A DNA stretch of 32,699 bases, from assembly GCF_009742705.1 (NCBI RefSeq), contig NZ_WPCU01000002.1:449-33147 (forward strand), read 5' to 3'. Each line of letters begins with the position of its first letter. The stretch's first letter is position 1. This stretch comes from Auraticoccus cholistanensis (GTDB lineage: Bacteria; Actinomycetota; Actinomycetes; Propionibacteriales; Propionibacteriaceae). Shown piece by piece: positions 23,349 through 32,549 of the stretch. The notes below the pieces were generated by a model. That model had not been told where the DNA came from, made no database searches, and worked only from the letters and a program-made list of their open reading frames with translations. Made by a program: the position numbers and the translations under genes.

Positions 23349-25924
23349 CGGGCCGCCGGCAGGTCGATCACCATGGTGAGCCCCCCGCCGGGGGTGTCGG
23401 AGGGGACCAGGCGGGCCCCGAGCACCGCCGCGAAGCCGCTGGCCACCGCCAGCCCCAGGCCCAGCCCCTCCGGCGCCCCGGCGTGCGACGGCCGGTCGCC
23501 CAGCCGCTGGAACGGCTGGAACACCTCCTCGCGGCGCTCCCGGCCGATGCCCGGACCGCGGTCGACCACCAGCACCCGCACCCGGTCGCCCTCGGTCTCG
23601 TAGCGCACCACCACCGGGATGCCCTCGGGCTGGTGGCGCACGGCGTTGTCCACGACGTTGGACACCACCCGCTCGGCCAGCCCGGGGTCGGTGCGCACCA
23701 TCAGCTCCGATCGCCCCAGCTCCACCCGGCCGGCCACGTGCGGCAGCGCCTGCACCGCGGCCCGGACCACCTCGTCGACCAGCACCTCGTCGAGCTCGGG
23801 GGCGGGGGAGGTCATCTGGATGCGGGTCATGTCGAGCAGGTTCGCCACCAGCCGCTCCAGCCGCTCGGCGCTGCTCTGCACCACCTGCAGCAGCTCGCGC
23901 GCGGCCGCCGGGTCCAGCTCGACGTCCTCGTCGACCAGCCCCGACAGCCCCGTCTTGATGGCGGCCAGCGGCGTCCGCAGGTCGTGGCTGACCGCGGCCA
24001 GCAGCGCGGTCTGGAAGGCGCTGCGGGCGGCCAGGGCGTCGGCCTGCGCCGCCGTCTCGGCCAGCTCGCGTCGCTCCATGCGCACCACCGCCTGCACCCC
24101 GAAGGCGGTCAGCACCCGCTGCTCGGGCGCCGTCAGACCCCGGCCGTACAGGGCGAAGCCGGACAGCTCGTCGAGCGGCAGCTCGGTGTCCGGCGGCCCT
24201 TGGACGGCCTCCTCGCCGACCGCGTGCTCCACCCGCCAGGGAGCGGTGGGGACGTCACGCACCCGCAGCTCCACCCGCTGCTGGCCGAACGTGTCGCGCA
24301 CCTGCTCCAGCAGCGAGGCGACCGAGGCGTCGGTGGCCAGCCCGTGCCGGGTCAGCGCGAGCAGCGTGTCGGCCTCGGCCCGGGCGGCCGCGGCCTCGCG
24401 GCTCCGCCGGGCCGCACCCTGCACCACCGAGGAGACCGCCAGCCCGACCAGCAGGAACACCAGCAGCGACAGCGCGTCCCGGGCGTCGGCCACGTCCAGG
24501 CTGAACCGCGGCTCGACCAGCCAGAAGTTCACCAGCAGGTTGCCCACCACGGCCGCCAGCAGCGCCGGCAGCAGCCCGCCGACCAGGGCGACCAGCACGG
24601 TCGCCGCCAGCTGGGTCAGCAGCGGCACCTCGTGCTCGGTCCACCCCGGGGTGACGGTGAACAGCACGGTCAGCAGCACCGGCAGCAGCCCGGCCAGGAC
24701 GTAGGCCGCCACCCGCCGGGGGAGGCTGAGCGGCACCGCGGGGGTCCGCTGGCCGCGGCCGGCCCAGCGGTGGGTGACCAGGTGGCAGTCGATGTCGCCC
24801 GAGCCGGCCACGATCCGCTGGCTCACCGGGGTGCGGAGCAGGCTCTGCCAGCGGCTGCGCCGGCTCTGCCCGACCACCACCGTGGTGGCGTTCACCGAGC
24901 GGGCGTAGTCGAGCACCGCCTCGGCCGGGTCCTCCCCGGTCAGGGTGTGGAAGCTGCCGTCGAGGTCCTCCACCAGCCGCCGCTGCTCGGCCAGGGCGCG
25001 CGGGTCACGCTCGACCAGGCCGTCGCTGCGGGCCACGAAGACCGCGTGCAGCTCGCCGCCGACGCCCTTCTTCGCGATCCGCGCCCCGCGGCGGACCAGG
25101 TCGGCGCCCTCCGGACCGCCCGACAGCGCCACCACCACCCGGTCACGGGTGGGCCAGCTGGCGGCGATGGCGTGCTCGTCGCGGTACAGCGCCAGGGCGG
25201 CGTCCACCCGGTCGGCGACCCAGAGCAGGGCCAGCTCGCGCAGGGCGGCCAGGTTGCCGGGGCGGAAGTAGCTCGACAGCGTCGCCTCCACCCGCTCGGG
25301 CGGGTAGACGTTGCCGTGCAGCAGCCGCCGGCGCAGCGCCTCGGGCGCCATGTCGACCAGCTCGACCTGGTCCGCGGCCCGCACCACCGAGTCCGGCACG
25401 GTCTCCCGCTGCCGCACCCCGGTGATCGAGGCGACCACGTCGTTGAGGGACTCCAGGTGCTGCACGTTCACCGTGGTGATCACGCTGATGCCCGCGGCCA
25501 GCAGCTCCTCCACGTCGGCGCAGCGGCGCCGGTTGCGGGAGCCGGGGGCGTTGGTGTGGGCCAGCTCGTCGACCAGCGCCACCTGCGGTCGGCGGGCCAG
25601 CACGGCGTCGACGTCCATCTCCTCCAGCACGGTGCCGCGGTGCTCGAGGCGGCGCCGCGGCACCACCTCCAGCCCCTCCAGCTGCTCGGCGGTCCGGGGA
25701 CGGCCGTGGGTCTCGACCACCGCCACCACCACGTCGGTGCCGCGGGCGGCGCGGCGGTGGCCCTCGTCGAGCATGGCGTAGGTCTTGCCGACCCCGGGTG
25801 CGGCCCCGAGCAGCACCCGCAGCTCGCCCCTGGGGCGCCCGAGGTCGCGCGGGGACCGCTGCTCCCGGGTGCGCTGCTCCGGGGTGCGGGGCTCCGGGGT
25901 GTGTGGCCCCGCCGTCGCCGTCAC
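23345..25924 (-). CDS. kdpD: Potassium/turgor sensor histidine kinase KdpD
   Basis: A protein of 859 residues from the GTG at 25924, which has AGGAG four bases upstream. The open frame extends further, but only over kdpC coding sequence. The N-terminal KdpD domain has a Walker A motif (LLGAAPGVGKTYAML) and DELAHTNAPGSRNRRR. A USP-like domain and four closely spaced helices follow (AAYVLAGLLPVLLTVLF onward), then a GAF-like region, the HisKA box VSHDLRTPLAAIKTGL and the ATPase lobe DNAVRHQPEG, DRGPGIG, GLGLGLAVA. It controls KdpE phosphorylation in response to potassium and ionic strength. The start is the only uncertain point. Confidence 0.93.
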   Translation of the reverse strand: MTATAGPHTPEPRTPEQRTREQRSPRDLGRPRGELRVLLGAAPGVGKTYAMLDEGHRRAARGTDVVVAVVETHGRPRTAEQLEGLEVVPRRRLEHRGTVLEEMDVDAVLARRPQVALVDELAHTNAPGSRNRRRCADVEELLAAGISVITTVNVQHLESLNDVVASITGVRQRETVPDSVVRAADQVELVDMAPEALRRRLLHGNVYPPERVEATLSSYFRPGNLAALRELALLWVADRVDAALALYRDEHAIAASWPTRDRVVVALSGGPEGADLVRRGARIAKKGVGGELHAVFVARSDGLVERDPRALAEQRRLVEDLDGSFHTLTGEDPAEAVLDYARSVNATTVVVGQSRRSRWQSLLRTPVSQRIVAGSGDIDCHLVTHRWAGRGQRTPAVPLSLPRRVAAYVLAGLLPVLLTVLFTVTPGWTEHEVPLLTQLAATVLVALVGGLLPALLAAVVGNLLVNFWLVEPRFSLDVADARDALSLLVFLLVGLAVSSVVQGAARRSREAAAARAEADTLLALTRHGLATDASVASLLEQVRDTFGQQRVELRVRDVPTAPWRVEHAVGEEAVQGPPDTELPLDELSGFALYGRGLTAPEQRVLTAFGVQAVVRMERRELAETAAQADALAARSAFQTALLAAVSHDLRTPLAAIKTGLSGLVDEDVELDPAAARELLQVVQSSAERLERLVANLLDMTRIQMTSPAPELDEVLVDEVVRAAVQALPHVAGRVELGRSELMVRTDPGLAERVVSNVVDNAVRHQPEGIPVVVRYETEGDRVRVLVVDRGPGIGRERREEVFQPFQRLGDRPSHAGAPEGLGLGLAVASGFAAVLGARLVPSDTPGGGLTMVIDLPAAR

Positions 25925-25961
25925 CGTGCTCCTGTCGCTCGTCGTACCGGTGGTCAGTGAA

Positions 25962-26552
25962 TCACCCCAGCCGCTGCAGCTCGACGTTGGCGAGCAGCAC
26001 GTTGACCCGCGGCTCGCCCAGGACGCCCAGCAGCCGCGGACGGGTGGCGGCCGCCACCGCCTGGCGGACCCGGTCCTCGTCCAGCCCGCGCTCGGCCGCC
26101 ACCCGCGGCACCTGCAGCTCGGCCCACCGTGGGGAGACGTCGGGGTCGAGCCCGCTGCCGGAGGCGGTGACCGCGTCGGCGGGGACGTCGGCGGGGGTGA
26201 CACCGCTCGCGCCGGCCAGCGCGACCTGCCGCTCGGCGATCTCGGCGACCAGCGCGGCGTCGTTCGGCCCGGCGTTGCTGCCGGCCGAGCTGAGGCCGTC
26301 GTAGCCCTCGCCGGCCTCCGACGGACGTCCCCAGAACCACCCGGGGCCGTCGAAGCGCTGGCCCAGCAGCTCGGAGCCGACCACGCGGCCGTCGACCTCG
26401 ACCAGGGAGCCCGCCGCCTGGTGCGGGGCGAGCACCCGGGCCAGCCCGAGGACCAGGAGGGGGTAGGCGAGACCGAGCAGCAGCGTCATCACGAGGAGGA
26501 CGCGCAGACCGGCCAGGGAGGAGCGGAGCAGGGCGTTCACGGCAGGACTCAC
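25962..26552 (-). CDS. kdpC: Potassium-transporting ATPase subunit KdpC
   Basis: A protein of 196 residues. The GTG at 26552 overlaps the kdpB stop (GTGA), and a second GTG at 26540 is possible. One N-terminal helix ([19 protein letters not shown]) is followed by the family blocks [22 protein letters not shown] and, near the end, [13 protein letters not shown]. KdpC is a single-helix subunit that helps assemble the KdpFABC pump and raises ATP affinity. Length is normal for the family. Confidence 0.95.
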   Translation of the reverse strand: MSPAVNALLRSSLAGLRVLLVMTLLLGLAYPLLVLGLARVLAPHQAAGSLVEVDGRVVGSELLGQRFDGPGWFWGRPSEAGEGYDGLSSAGSNAGPNDAALVAEIAERQVALAGASGVTPADVPADAVTASGSGLDPDVSPRWAELQVPRVAAERGLDEDRVRQAVAAATRPRLLGVLGEPRVNVLLANVELQRLG

Positions 26553-28636
26553 ATTCCGGGGAGCAGGGAGACGACGAGGTCGACGAGCTTGATGCCGACG
26601 AAGGGGGCGACCAGCCCGCCGACGCCGTAGACCAGCGCGTTGCGGCGGAGCAGGGAGCTGGCCGGCGCGGGGCGGTACCGCACCCCGCGCAGCGCCAGCG
26701 GGACGAGCGCGACGATGACGAGGGCGTTGAACACGACCGCCGACAGGATGGCCGACTCGGGCGAGCCCAGCCGCAGCACGTCGAGCACGCCGAGCTGGGG
26801 GAGGGCGACGGCGAACATGGCCGGCACCAGGGCGAAGTACTTGGCGACGTCGTTGGCCACCGAGAAGGTGGTCAGGGCGCCGCGGGTCATCAGCAGCTGC
26901 TTGCCGATCTCGACGATCTCGATCAGCTTGGTCGGGTCGGAGTCGAGGTCGACCATGTTGCCGGCCTCCTTGGCCGCCGACGTCCCGGTGTTCATGGCCA
27001 CGCCGACGTCGGCCCGGGCCAGCGCCGGGGCGTCGTTGGTGCCGTCCCCGGCCATCGCCACCAGGGCTCCCCGGCGCTGCTCGGCCACGATCAGGGCGAC
27101 CTTGTCCTCGGGCCTGGCCTCGGCCAGGAAGTCGTCGACTCCGGCGGCCTCGGCGATGTGGCGGGCGGTGCGCGGGTTGTCGCCGGTGATCATCACGGTG
27201 CGGATGCCCATCGCCCGCAGCGCCTCGAACCGCTCCCGGATGCCCTCCTTGACCACGTCGGTCAGCTCGACCACCCCCAGGCAGCGCGCCGGCGTGCCGC
27301 CGCCGTCCCGCTCGGCGACGACCAGGGGTGTGCCGCCGCGGGCGGCGACCTCGTCCACGGCCGCCGTCACCGCCGCCGGCACCTCGCCGCCGTGCTCGGC
27401 CACCCACGCCGCGCAGGTGCTGGCGGCGCCCTTGCGGATCTGCCGGGGCCCGAGGTCGACCCCGCTCATCCGGGTCTCGGCGGTGAAGGGCACCGGCGTG
27501 CCCGTGGGGTCCCCCGACCCCGCGGGCGCTCCCGCCGGGTGCCGCCCGGCGACCAGATCCACCACCGAGCGGCCCTCGGGGGTCTCGTCGGCCAGCGAGG
27601 CCAGCCGGGCGGCCTCGGCCAGCTCGGCGGGCCGGACGCCGGGGGCCGGGTGCAGGTCGGTGGCCCGGCGGTTGCCGTAGGTGATGGTGCCGGTCTTGTC
27701 GAGCAGCAGCACCCCCACGTCGCCGGCCGCCTCCACCGCCCGGCCCGACAGCGCCAGCACGTTGCGCCGCACCAGCCGGTCCATGCCGGCGATGCCGATC
27801 GCCGACAGCAGGGCCCCGATGGTGGTCGGGATCAGGCACACCAGCAGGGCCACCAGCACCAGCACCGGCTGGGTGGCCCCGGAGAAGACCGCGAAGGGCT
27901 GCAGGGTCAGCACGGCCATCAGGAAGATGATGGTGAGCGCGGACAGCAGCACCGTGAGCGCGACCTCGTTCGGCGTCCGGCGCCGGTCGGCCCCCTCGAC
28001 CAGCGCGATCATCCGGTCCAGCACGGACTCCCCGGGCGCGGAGCTGATGCGGACCACGATCCGGTCCGAGAGCACGGTGGTGCCCCCGGTGACGGCGCTG
28101 CGGTCACCACCGGACTCGCGGATCACGGGGGCGGACTCGCCGGTGATGGCCGACTCGTCGACGCTGGCCACCCCCTCCACCACGTCGCCGTCGCCGGGGA
28201 TGGTCTGCCCGGCCTCGACCACCACCAGGTCACCGGGGCGCAGCTCGCTGCTGGGCACGGCGGTCTCGGTGCCGTCGCCGGACAGCCGTCGGGCCCCGGT
28301 GGTGGTGCGGGTGGCCCGCAGGCTCGCGGCCTGCGCCTGCCCGCGACCCTCGGCGACGGCCTCGGCCAGGTTGGCGAAGAGGACGGTGAGCCAGAGCCAC
28401 ACCACCAGCGAGACGCTGAACAGCGAGGGGTCGAGCGCCGCCAGCACGGTCGACAGCACCGACCCCACCCACACCACGAAGATCACCGGCTGGCGCAGCA
28501 GGTGCCGGGGATCGAGGCGGCGGAAGGAGGCCGGGACGGCGGCGCGGACCAGGTCGGCCGTGCTCGGCCCCGCGACGGCGGTCCGGGCCGGGTCGGCGGC
28601 GACCGGCTGGGTGGGGTGACGGGTGGACGTGGTCAC
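26549..28636 (-). CDS. kdpB: Potassium-transporting P-type ATPase catalytic subunit KdpB
   Basis: A protein of 695 residues with a GTG start overlapping the kdpA stop (GTGA). All P-type ATPase landmarks are present: actuator TGES ([10 protein letters not shown]), phosphorylation site [10 protein letters not shown], the nucleotide-domain segment [31 protein letters not shown], and the KdpB-specific [18 protein letters not shown]. It hydrolyses ATP to drive potassium uptake through KdpA. Nothing looks disrupted. Confidence 0.97.
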   Translation of the reverse strand: MTTSTRHPTQPVAADPARTAVAGPSTADLVRAAVPASFRRLDPRHLLRQPVIFVVWVGSVLSTVLAALDPSLFSVSLVVWLWLTVLFANLAEAVAEGRGQAQAASLRATRTTTGARRLSGDGTETAVPSSELRPGDLVVVEAGQTIPGDGDVVEGVASVDESAITGESAPVIRESGGDRSAVTGGTTVLSDRIVVRISSAPGESVLDRMIALVEGADRRRTPNEVALTVLLSALTIIFLMAVLTLQPFAVFSGATQPVLVLVALLVCLIPTTIGALLSAIGIAGMDRLVRRNVLALSGRAVEAAGDVGVLLLDKTGTITYGNRRATDLHPAPGVRPAELAEAARLASLADETPEGRSVVDLVAGRHPAGAPAGSGDPTGTPVPFTAETRMSGVDLGPRQIRKGAASTCAAWVAEHGGEVPAAVTAAVDEVAARGGTPLVVAERDGGGTPARCLGVVELTDVVKEGIRERFEALRAMGIRTVMITGDNPRTARHIAEAAGVDDFLAEARPEDKVALIVAEQRRGALVAMAGDGTNDAPALARADVGVAMNTGTSAAKEAGNMVDLDSDPTKLIEIVEIGKQLLMTRGALTTFSVANDVAKYFALVPAMFAVALPQLGVLDVLRLGSPESAILSAVVFNALVIVALVPLALRGVRYRPAPASSLLRRNALVYGVGGLVAPFVGIKLVDLVVSLLPGM

Positions 28637-30294
28637 TGCAGTGCCTCCGCGATCGGTCCCAGGGCGAGGGACGGGAAGAAGGTGAGCCCGGCCACGACGA
28701 CGACCACGAAGGCCATCAGCGAGACGAAGACGGGGCCGTGGGTCGGGATGGTGCCGCTGCCGGCGGGCACCGTTCGCTGGGCGGCCAGCCGGCCCGCCAG
28801 GGCGAGCACGAGCAGCATCGGGACGAAGCGGCCCACCAGCATGGCCAGCCCCTGACCGACGGCGAGGAAGGGGGTGCCGGCCGACAGGCTGGCGAAGGCC
28901 GAGCCGTTGTTGTTCGACGCCGAGGCCCAGGCGTAGAGCATCTGGGTCAGCGCGTGCGGACCCTCGCCGGCCAGCGACTCCCGGCCGGTGGGCAGGCTCA
29001 CCGAGAGCGCCGCTCCGGCGAGCAGCGTGGCCGGCATCACCAGCAGCACCAGCGCGACCAGGGTGATCTCGCCGCCGCCGATCTTCTTGCCCAGGTACTC
29101 CGGGGTCCGGCCCACCATCAGCCCGGAGAGGAAGACGGTCAGCACGGCGATCAGCAGCATCGAGTACAGCCCGGAGCCGACCCCGCCGGGGGAGACCTCG
29201 CCCAGCATCATGTTGAGCAGCGCGACCCCGCCGCCGGCGGCGGTGTAGGAGTCGTGCATGGCGTTGACCGCACCGGTCGACGTCCCGGTGGTGGAGGCGG
29301 CGAACACCGCCGAGGCCCACACGCCCAGACGCACCTCCTTGCCCTCCATCGCGGCGCCGGCCAGCTCGGGCGCGGCCCCGCGACCGGTGACCTCCGCGGC
29401 GACCACGGCGAGCACGGACAGCAGCCACAGCAGGGCCATCACCGCCAGCACGGCGAAGCCCTGGCGGCGCTGGCCGACCATCCGGCCGAACACCAGCGGC
29501 ATCGCGAAGGGGATGACGAGCATCGCCCAGGTGGCCAGCAGGTTGGTGCCGGCGTCGGGGTTCTCGAAGGGGTGGGCGGAGTTGGCGTTGAAGAACCCGC
29601 CGCCGTTGGTGCCGAGCTGCTTGATCGCCTCCTGGCTGGCCACCGGCCCGCCGGGGACGGACTGGGTGCCGCCGGTCAGGGTCTCGACCGCGCGGGGGCC
29701 GTCCAGGTTCTGGATCACCCCGCCCAGCACCAGCAGCACCGCGACCAGCAGGCTCAGCGGCAGCAGCACCCGGCCGGTGATGCGGACCAGGTCCACCCAG
29801 AAGCTGCCCAGCCGCGTGGACTCGGCGCGGGCGAGTCCGCGCACCAGCGCGAACGCGACCGCGATCCCCGTGGCGGCGGAGACGAAGTTCTGCACGGTCA
29901 GCCCGGCCATCTGGGCCAGGTGCCCCATCGCCGAGTCGCCGGAGTACCACTGCCAGTTCGTGTTGGTGACGAAGCTGATCGCGGTGTTGAACGCCCCGGA
30001 CGGCTCGAACCCCGGCCGTCCGAGGGACAGCGGCAGGACGCCCTGCACCCGCAGCAGCAGGTAGAGCAGCAGCACCCCCGCCAGGGAGAAGCCGAGCACG
30101 GCCAGCAGGTACTGCCGCCACCCCTGCTCGCGGTCGGGGTCGATCCCGCCGAGGCGGTAGACCACCCGCTCGACGGCCAGGTGGCGTCGGCTGGTGGCCA
30201 CGGCGTGCAGCCAGCCGGCCAGCAGCGGCGAGGTGACGGCCAGCAGCGCGACCAGCAGCAGCAGCTGCAGCAGGCCCGCGGCGGTGGCGCCCAT
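28633..30294 (-). CDS. kdpA: Potassium-transporting ATPase channel subunit KdpA
   Basis: A protein of 553 residues. The ATG shares one base with the kdpF stop (TGATG). The four selectivity-filter repeats of the potassium-transporter superfamily can be read: [46 protein letters not shown] and [13 protein letters not shown]. About ten helices are predicted. It binds and passes potassium across the membrane in the KdpFABC complex. Confidence 0.97.
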   Translation of the reverse strand: MGATAAGLLQLLLLVALLAVTSPLLAGWLHAVATSRRHLAVERVVYRLGGIDPDREQGWRQYLLAVLGFSLAGVLLLYLLLRVQGVLPLSLGRPGFEPSGAFNTAISFVTNTNWQWYSGDSAMGHLAQMAGLTVQNFVSAATGIAVAFALVRGLARAESTRLGSFWVDLVRITGRVLLPLSLLVAVLLVLGGVIQNLDGPRAVETLTGGTQSVPGGPVASQEAIKQLGTNGGGFFNANSAHPFENPDAGTNLLATWAMLVIPFAMPLVFGRMVGQRRQGFAVLAVMALLWLLSVLAVVAAEVTGRGAAPELAGAAMEGKEVRLGVWASAVFAASTTGTSTGAVNAMHDSYTAAGGGVALLNMMLGEVSPGGVGSGLYSMLLIAVLTVFLSGLMVGRTPEYLGKKIGGGEITLVALVLLVMPATLLAGAALSVSLPTGRESLAGEGPHALTQMLYAWASASNNNGSAFASLSAGTPFLAVGQGLAMLVGRFVPMLLVLALAGRLAAQRTVPAGSGTIPTHGPVFVSLMAFVVVVVAGLTFFPSLALGPIAEALQ

Positions 30295-30380
30295 CAGTAC
30301 CGCTCCGGGTGGGTGAGGGCGTGCAGCAGGTAGCCGATCAGGGCCAGCGCGAGCACGCCGGCCACGACGTCGTCGATCAC
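30294..30380 (-). CDS. kdpF: KdpF small subunit
   Basis: A 28-residue, single-helix peptide ([20 protein letters not shown], then ALTHPERY) from GTG 30380. The ending YLxxALxxPER(F/Y) is the KdpF hallmark. It stabilises the KdpABC complex. The start overlaps the stop of the 33-residue peptide (GTGA), and the stop overlaps kdpA. Confidence 0.9.
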   Translation of the reverse strand: MIDDVVAGVLALALIGYLLHALTHPERY

Positions 30381-30478
30381 GGCCGCTCACCCCGGGCGAG
30401 CCGTCGGGCGGCCAGGGCGAGCAGGGCGAAGAACGCCACCAGGACGAGGACCAGCACGAGATCAGGCACGTCCGCCAT
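30377..30478 (-). CDS. 33-residue single-helix membrane peptide at the head of the kdp operon
   Basis: ATG 30478 has GGGGAG upstream at good spacing. The peptide MADVPDLVLVLVLVAFFALL continues [13 protein letters not shown], giving one helix and a basic tail. Its stop overlaps the kdpF start (GTGA), so it is the first gene of the operon. To my knowledge small membrane ORFs of this kind occur in front of kdpF in other actinobacteria, but no function is assigned. It may be an extra small subunit of the pump. Confidence 0.75.
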   Translation of the reverse strand: MADVPDLVLVLVLVAFFALLALAARRLARGERP

Positions 30479-30509
30479 CGCACTCCCCGGACGGGGCCCA
30501 CCTCCGCGG

Positions 30510-30560
30510 TCTTGACGCCCTCTTGACGCCCGCGCGGCCGGTCTTGACGTGGTCTTGACG
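30510..30560 (-). promoter_or_regulatory. Four TCTTGACG repeats, probable KdpE operator
   Basis: TCTTGACG occurs at 30510-30517, 30521-30528, 30542-30549 and 30553-30560. The two pairs each have an 11-bp step and the pairs are 21 bp apart, so all copies are near the same face of the helix. Tandem half-sites one turn apart are typical of OmpR-family regulators. The last repeat ends 32 bp before the first kdp-operon start codon. Confidence 0.65.
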
Positions 30561-30596
30561 CCTTCGCCCCCGGCAGCCGCCGGTCGGGCCCGTGCC

Positions 30597-31568
30597 TCAG
30601 CCGGCGACGGTGGAGAGCACCCGGTCCCAGTCGCGGCAGAAACGGTCCAGCCCGTAGGCCTCGAGGACGTGCTCGCGGGCCGCCAGTCCGCAGGCGCGGG
30701 CGGCCTCCGGCTCGGCGAGCCAGTGCCGGGCGGTGTCGCGGAGGACGTCGGGGTCGTTGCTCAGCACGCCCGCCTCCGGCGGGACGGCCCGCGGCGCCTC
30801 GGTGGTGGACAGCGCCAGCACGGGCATCCCGAGCGACATCGCCTCCAGCAGGGCGAGGCCGAGGCTGGTCCAGCGGTATGGGTGGAGGTAGGCGCGGTGG
30901 TGGACGATCCGCGCGTGCAGCTCGGCCTGGGAGAGGTTGTGCAGCCGCCCGGGCGGCAGCTCGACCCCGTGCTCGCGGGCCACGTCGGTGAGCAGGTGGC
31001 TGTCGATGCCGTGGACGTCGACCGCCAGGTCGCGGGCCAGCCGCAGCACCAGGTCGGTGCCGGCCACGCGCCAGCGACGCACCGGCTCGTTGACCACGAC
31101 CGCCAGCGAGGGCTCCTCGCCGGTGTAGCGGTAGCCGTGGTCGGCGACGCCGTGCTCGACCACCGTGGTCGGCGCCGAGCCGCTGTCCCACGCCATCGCG
31201 TTGAAGTGGGTGACGTGCACCAGGTGGATGTCGGTGCGGTCGGCCAGCAGGTGCCGGCTGCTGACCGCGTGCCCGGTCGGGGCGTTGTGCTCCAGGTACA
31301 CCGCGGGCAGCTCGCGCCCCGGTCGCCGTCCGGTCCAGCGCTGCACCAGGTCGAGCTCGTGCGGACGCTGCAGCACCACCACGTCGACCGGTTCGTCGCC
31401 GAGCTGGGCCACCGGCACCTCACGGACGCTGTCGGGCCAGGGGTAGCTGCCGGAGCGGCCGCTGCCGTCCGGACCCCGGTCCGGCAGCACCGGCAGCAGG
31501 TACTCGTGGGCGCCGGACACGAACGAGGCGGTGTAGGAGCCGTGCACCGGCCACAGCAGCACCCTCAC
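30597..31568 (-). CDS. GT4-like (GT-B fold) glycosyltransferase
   Basis: A protein of 323 residues from the GTG at 31568 (MRVLLWPVHGSYTASFVSGA). The frame continues upstream and a start further out is possible, since no convincing ribosome site marks this one. The C-terminal half holds the nucleotide-sugar signature of family 4, LHPYRWTSLGLALLEAMSLG with MPVLALSTTEAPRAV (EX7E-like). The N-terminal part has an HNAPTGHAVSSR segment typical of acceptor-side loops. No helices or signal are seen, so it is probably a cytoplasmic or peripheral enzyme that transfers a sugar to a lipid or glycan precursor. Donor and acceptor are unknown. It is divergent from the ANTAR gene. Confidence 0.75.
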   Translation of the reverse strand: MRVLLWPVHGSYTASFVSGAHEYLLPVLPDRGPDGSGRSGSYPWPDSVREVPVAQLGDEPVDVVVLQRPHELDLVQRWTGRRPGRELPAVYLEHNAPTGHAVSSRHLLADRTDIHLVHVTHFNAMAWDSGSAPTTVVEHGVADHGYRYTGEEPSLAVVVNEPVRRWRVAGTDLVLRLARDLAVDVHGIDSHLLTDVAREHGVELPPGRLHNLSQAELHARIVHHRAYLHPYRWTSLGLALLEAMSLGMPVLALSTTEAPRAVPPEAGVLSNDPDVLRDTARHWLAEPEAARACGLAAREHVLEAYGLDRFCRDWDRVLSTVAG

Positions 31569-31756
31569 CGGACCGCACCCGGGACGTCCACGTCGCACCT
31601 CCTCGTGGCTGCACGCTAACGCGGCCGTAACCGCACCGCGCAGGCAGGTCGGGAGCCGCTGCGCTCGCCAGGGCGCCCGCGAGGGCCTGCGCGCTACGCT
31701 GGCTTCCTTGGTCTCACTGGGCGGAGTGCGGCTTCTTCTACAGGGCCGCCACCACC

Positions 31757-32473
31757 ATGGACCAGATCGATCCCGCTTCTCTCCTTCCCTGGGCTGCCGT
31801 GCAGGCGCTGATGGAGGCCTCGCAGCCGCCGGATCAGCCTGAGCGTCTGCCGTCGCGCGTGTGCCGGGCGGCCGTGGCCGTGGTGGGTGCCGGTGGTGGG
31901 TCGCTGTCGTTGAGCACCGGCACCGCCACCCACCACGTGCTCTGCGCGACGGACGACGTGTCGACCCGCTTCGAGGCGCTGCAGGAGGTCCACGGACGTG
32001 GTCCCGGCGTGCAGGCGTACCAGCAGGGGGCGGCGGTCCACCTCGACACCCGGGCACCCGATGAGGACTGGGCCGGGCTGACCGCCGTCGTGGTGCGGGC
32101 CGTCGGTGACCTGTGCCTGGACGCGGTGCCCATCCACGTCGGCCTCGAGGTGGTGGGGGTGCTGACCTTCTTCCGCACGTCCGAGGGCAGCCTGCTGGTC
32201 GGGCCGGATGCGCTGCAGCTCGTCGCCGACCTGGTCGGCGACGTCCTCATCGCCGACCCCGTCAACCGCGAGCTCGTCCTGGCCCACCCGTCGTGGGGGA
32301 GCCGGAGCCGGGTCGACCTGGCCGCGGGCATGGTGGCGGTGCAGATGGGACGTGGCACCGTCGACGGGGCCTACGCCCTCCTCCGGGCGCACAGCTACGC
32401 CCAGGAGCAGTCGCTGCCGACCACGGCGCGACAGGTGCTCGACGGACTGCTGAGCTTCGCGGACGGCGGCTGA
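31757..32473 (+). CDS. GAF-ANTAR RNA-binding antitermination regulator
   Basis: A protein of 238 residues from ATG 31757, which has only a weak ribosome site. Residues about 25-165 form a GAF-like sensor domain (SRVCRAAVAVVGAGGGSLSL, then VPIHVGLEVVGVLTFFRT). Residues about 178-235 form an ANTAR domain (RVDLAAGMVAVQMGRGTVDG, then AYALLRAHSYAQEQSL and TTARQVLDGLL). ANTAR proteins bind dual-hexaloop RNAs and prevent transcription termination. GAF-ANTAR proteins are common in actinobacteria, mostly with unknown ligands. No target is evident in the window, and nothing links it to the genes on either side. Confidence 0.85.
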   Translation: MDQIDPASLLPWAAVQALMEASQPPDQPERLPSRVCRAAVAVVGAGGGSLSLSTGTATHHVLCATDDVSTRFEALQEVHGRGPGVQAYQQGAAVHLDTRAPDEDWAGLTAVVVRAVGDLCLDAVPIHVGLEVVGVLTFFRTSEGSLLVGPDALQLVADLVGDVLIADPVNRELVLAHPSWGSRSRVDLAAGMVAVQMGRGTVDGAYALLRAHSYAQEQSLPTTARQVLDGLLSFADGG

Positions 32474-32511
32474 GCGGGCGGTGCCCTGGTCGAGGGCTCG
32501 GCAGTCCGAGG

Positions 32512-32541
32512 TCGATTCCGGTGGCGCGGGGTCCGTAGACT
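32512..32541 (+). promoter_or_regulatory. Candidate promoter of valS giving a leaderless transcript
   Basis: TAGACT (32536-32541) is a good -10 and lies only 8 nt before the GTG start. TCGATT (32512-32517) is a weak -35 at 18-bp spacing. Transcription would begin at or next to the start codon. Confidence 0.4.
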
Positions 32542-32549
32542 CGCCCCTC

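Noticed and set aside
23483-25960. 825-codon plus-strand open frame opposite kdpD
   Set aside because: It is an antisense shadow rich in Gln/Arg/Gly/His. KdpD on the other strand is complete with all motifs.
25925-26203. Longer KdpD start at 26203
   Set aside because: The extra 93 residues are read out of frame from kdpC coding sequence and are Pro/Arg/Cys/Trp-rich with no KdpD similarity.
27513-27524. Reverse-complement match to the leader's GTCGGGGGAC box within kdpB
   Set aside because: It is a partial match inside coding sequence without the CRP-like site or CGTCATG at the right spacing.
32483-32497. Terminator after the ANTAR gene
   Set aside because: GCCCT/AGGGC with a 5-nt loop is only a 5-bp stem without a U-tract and could be chance in this composition.
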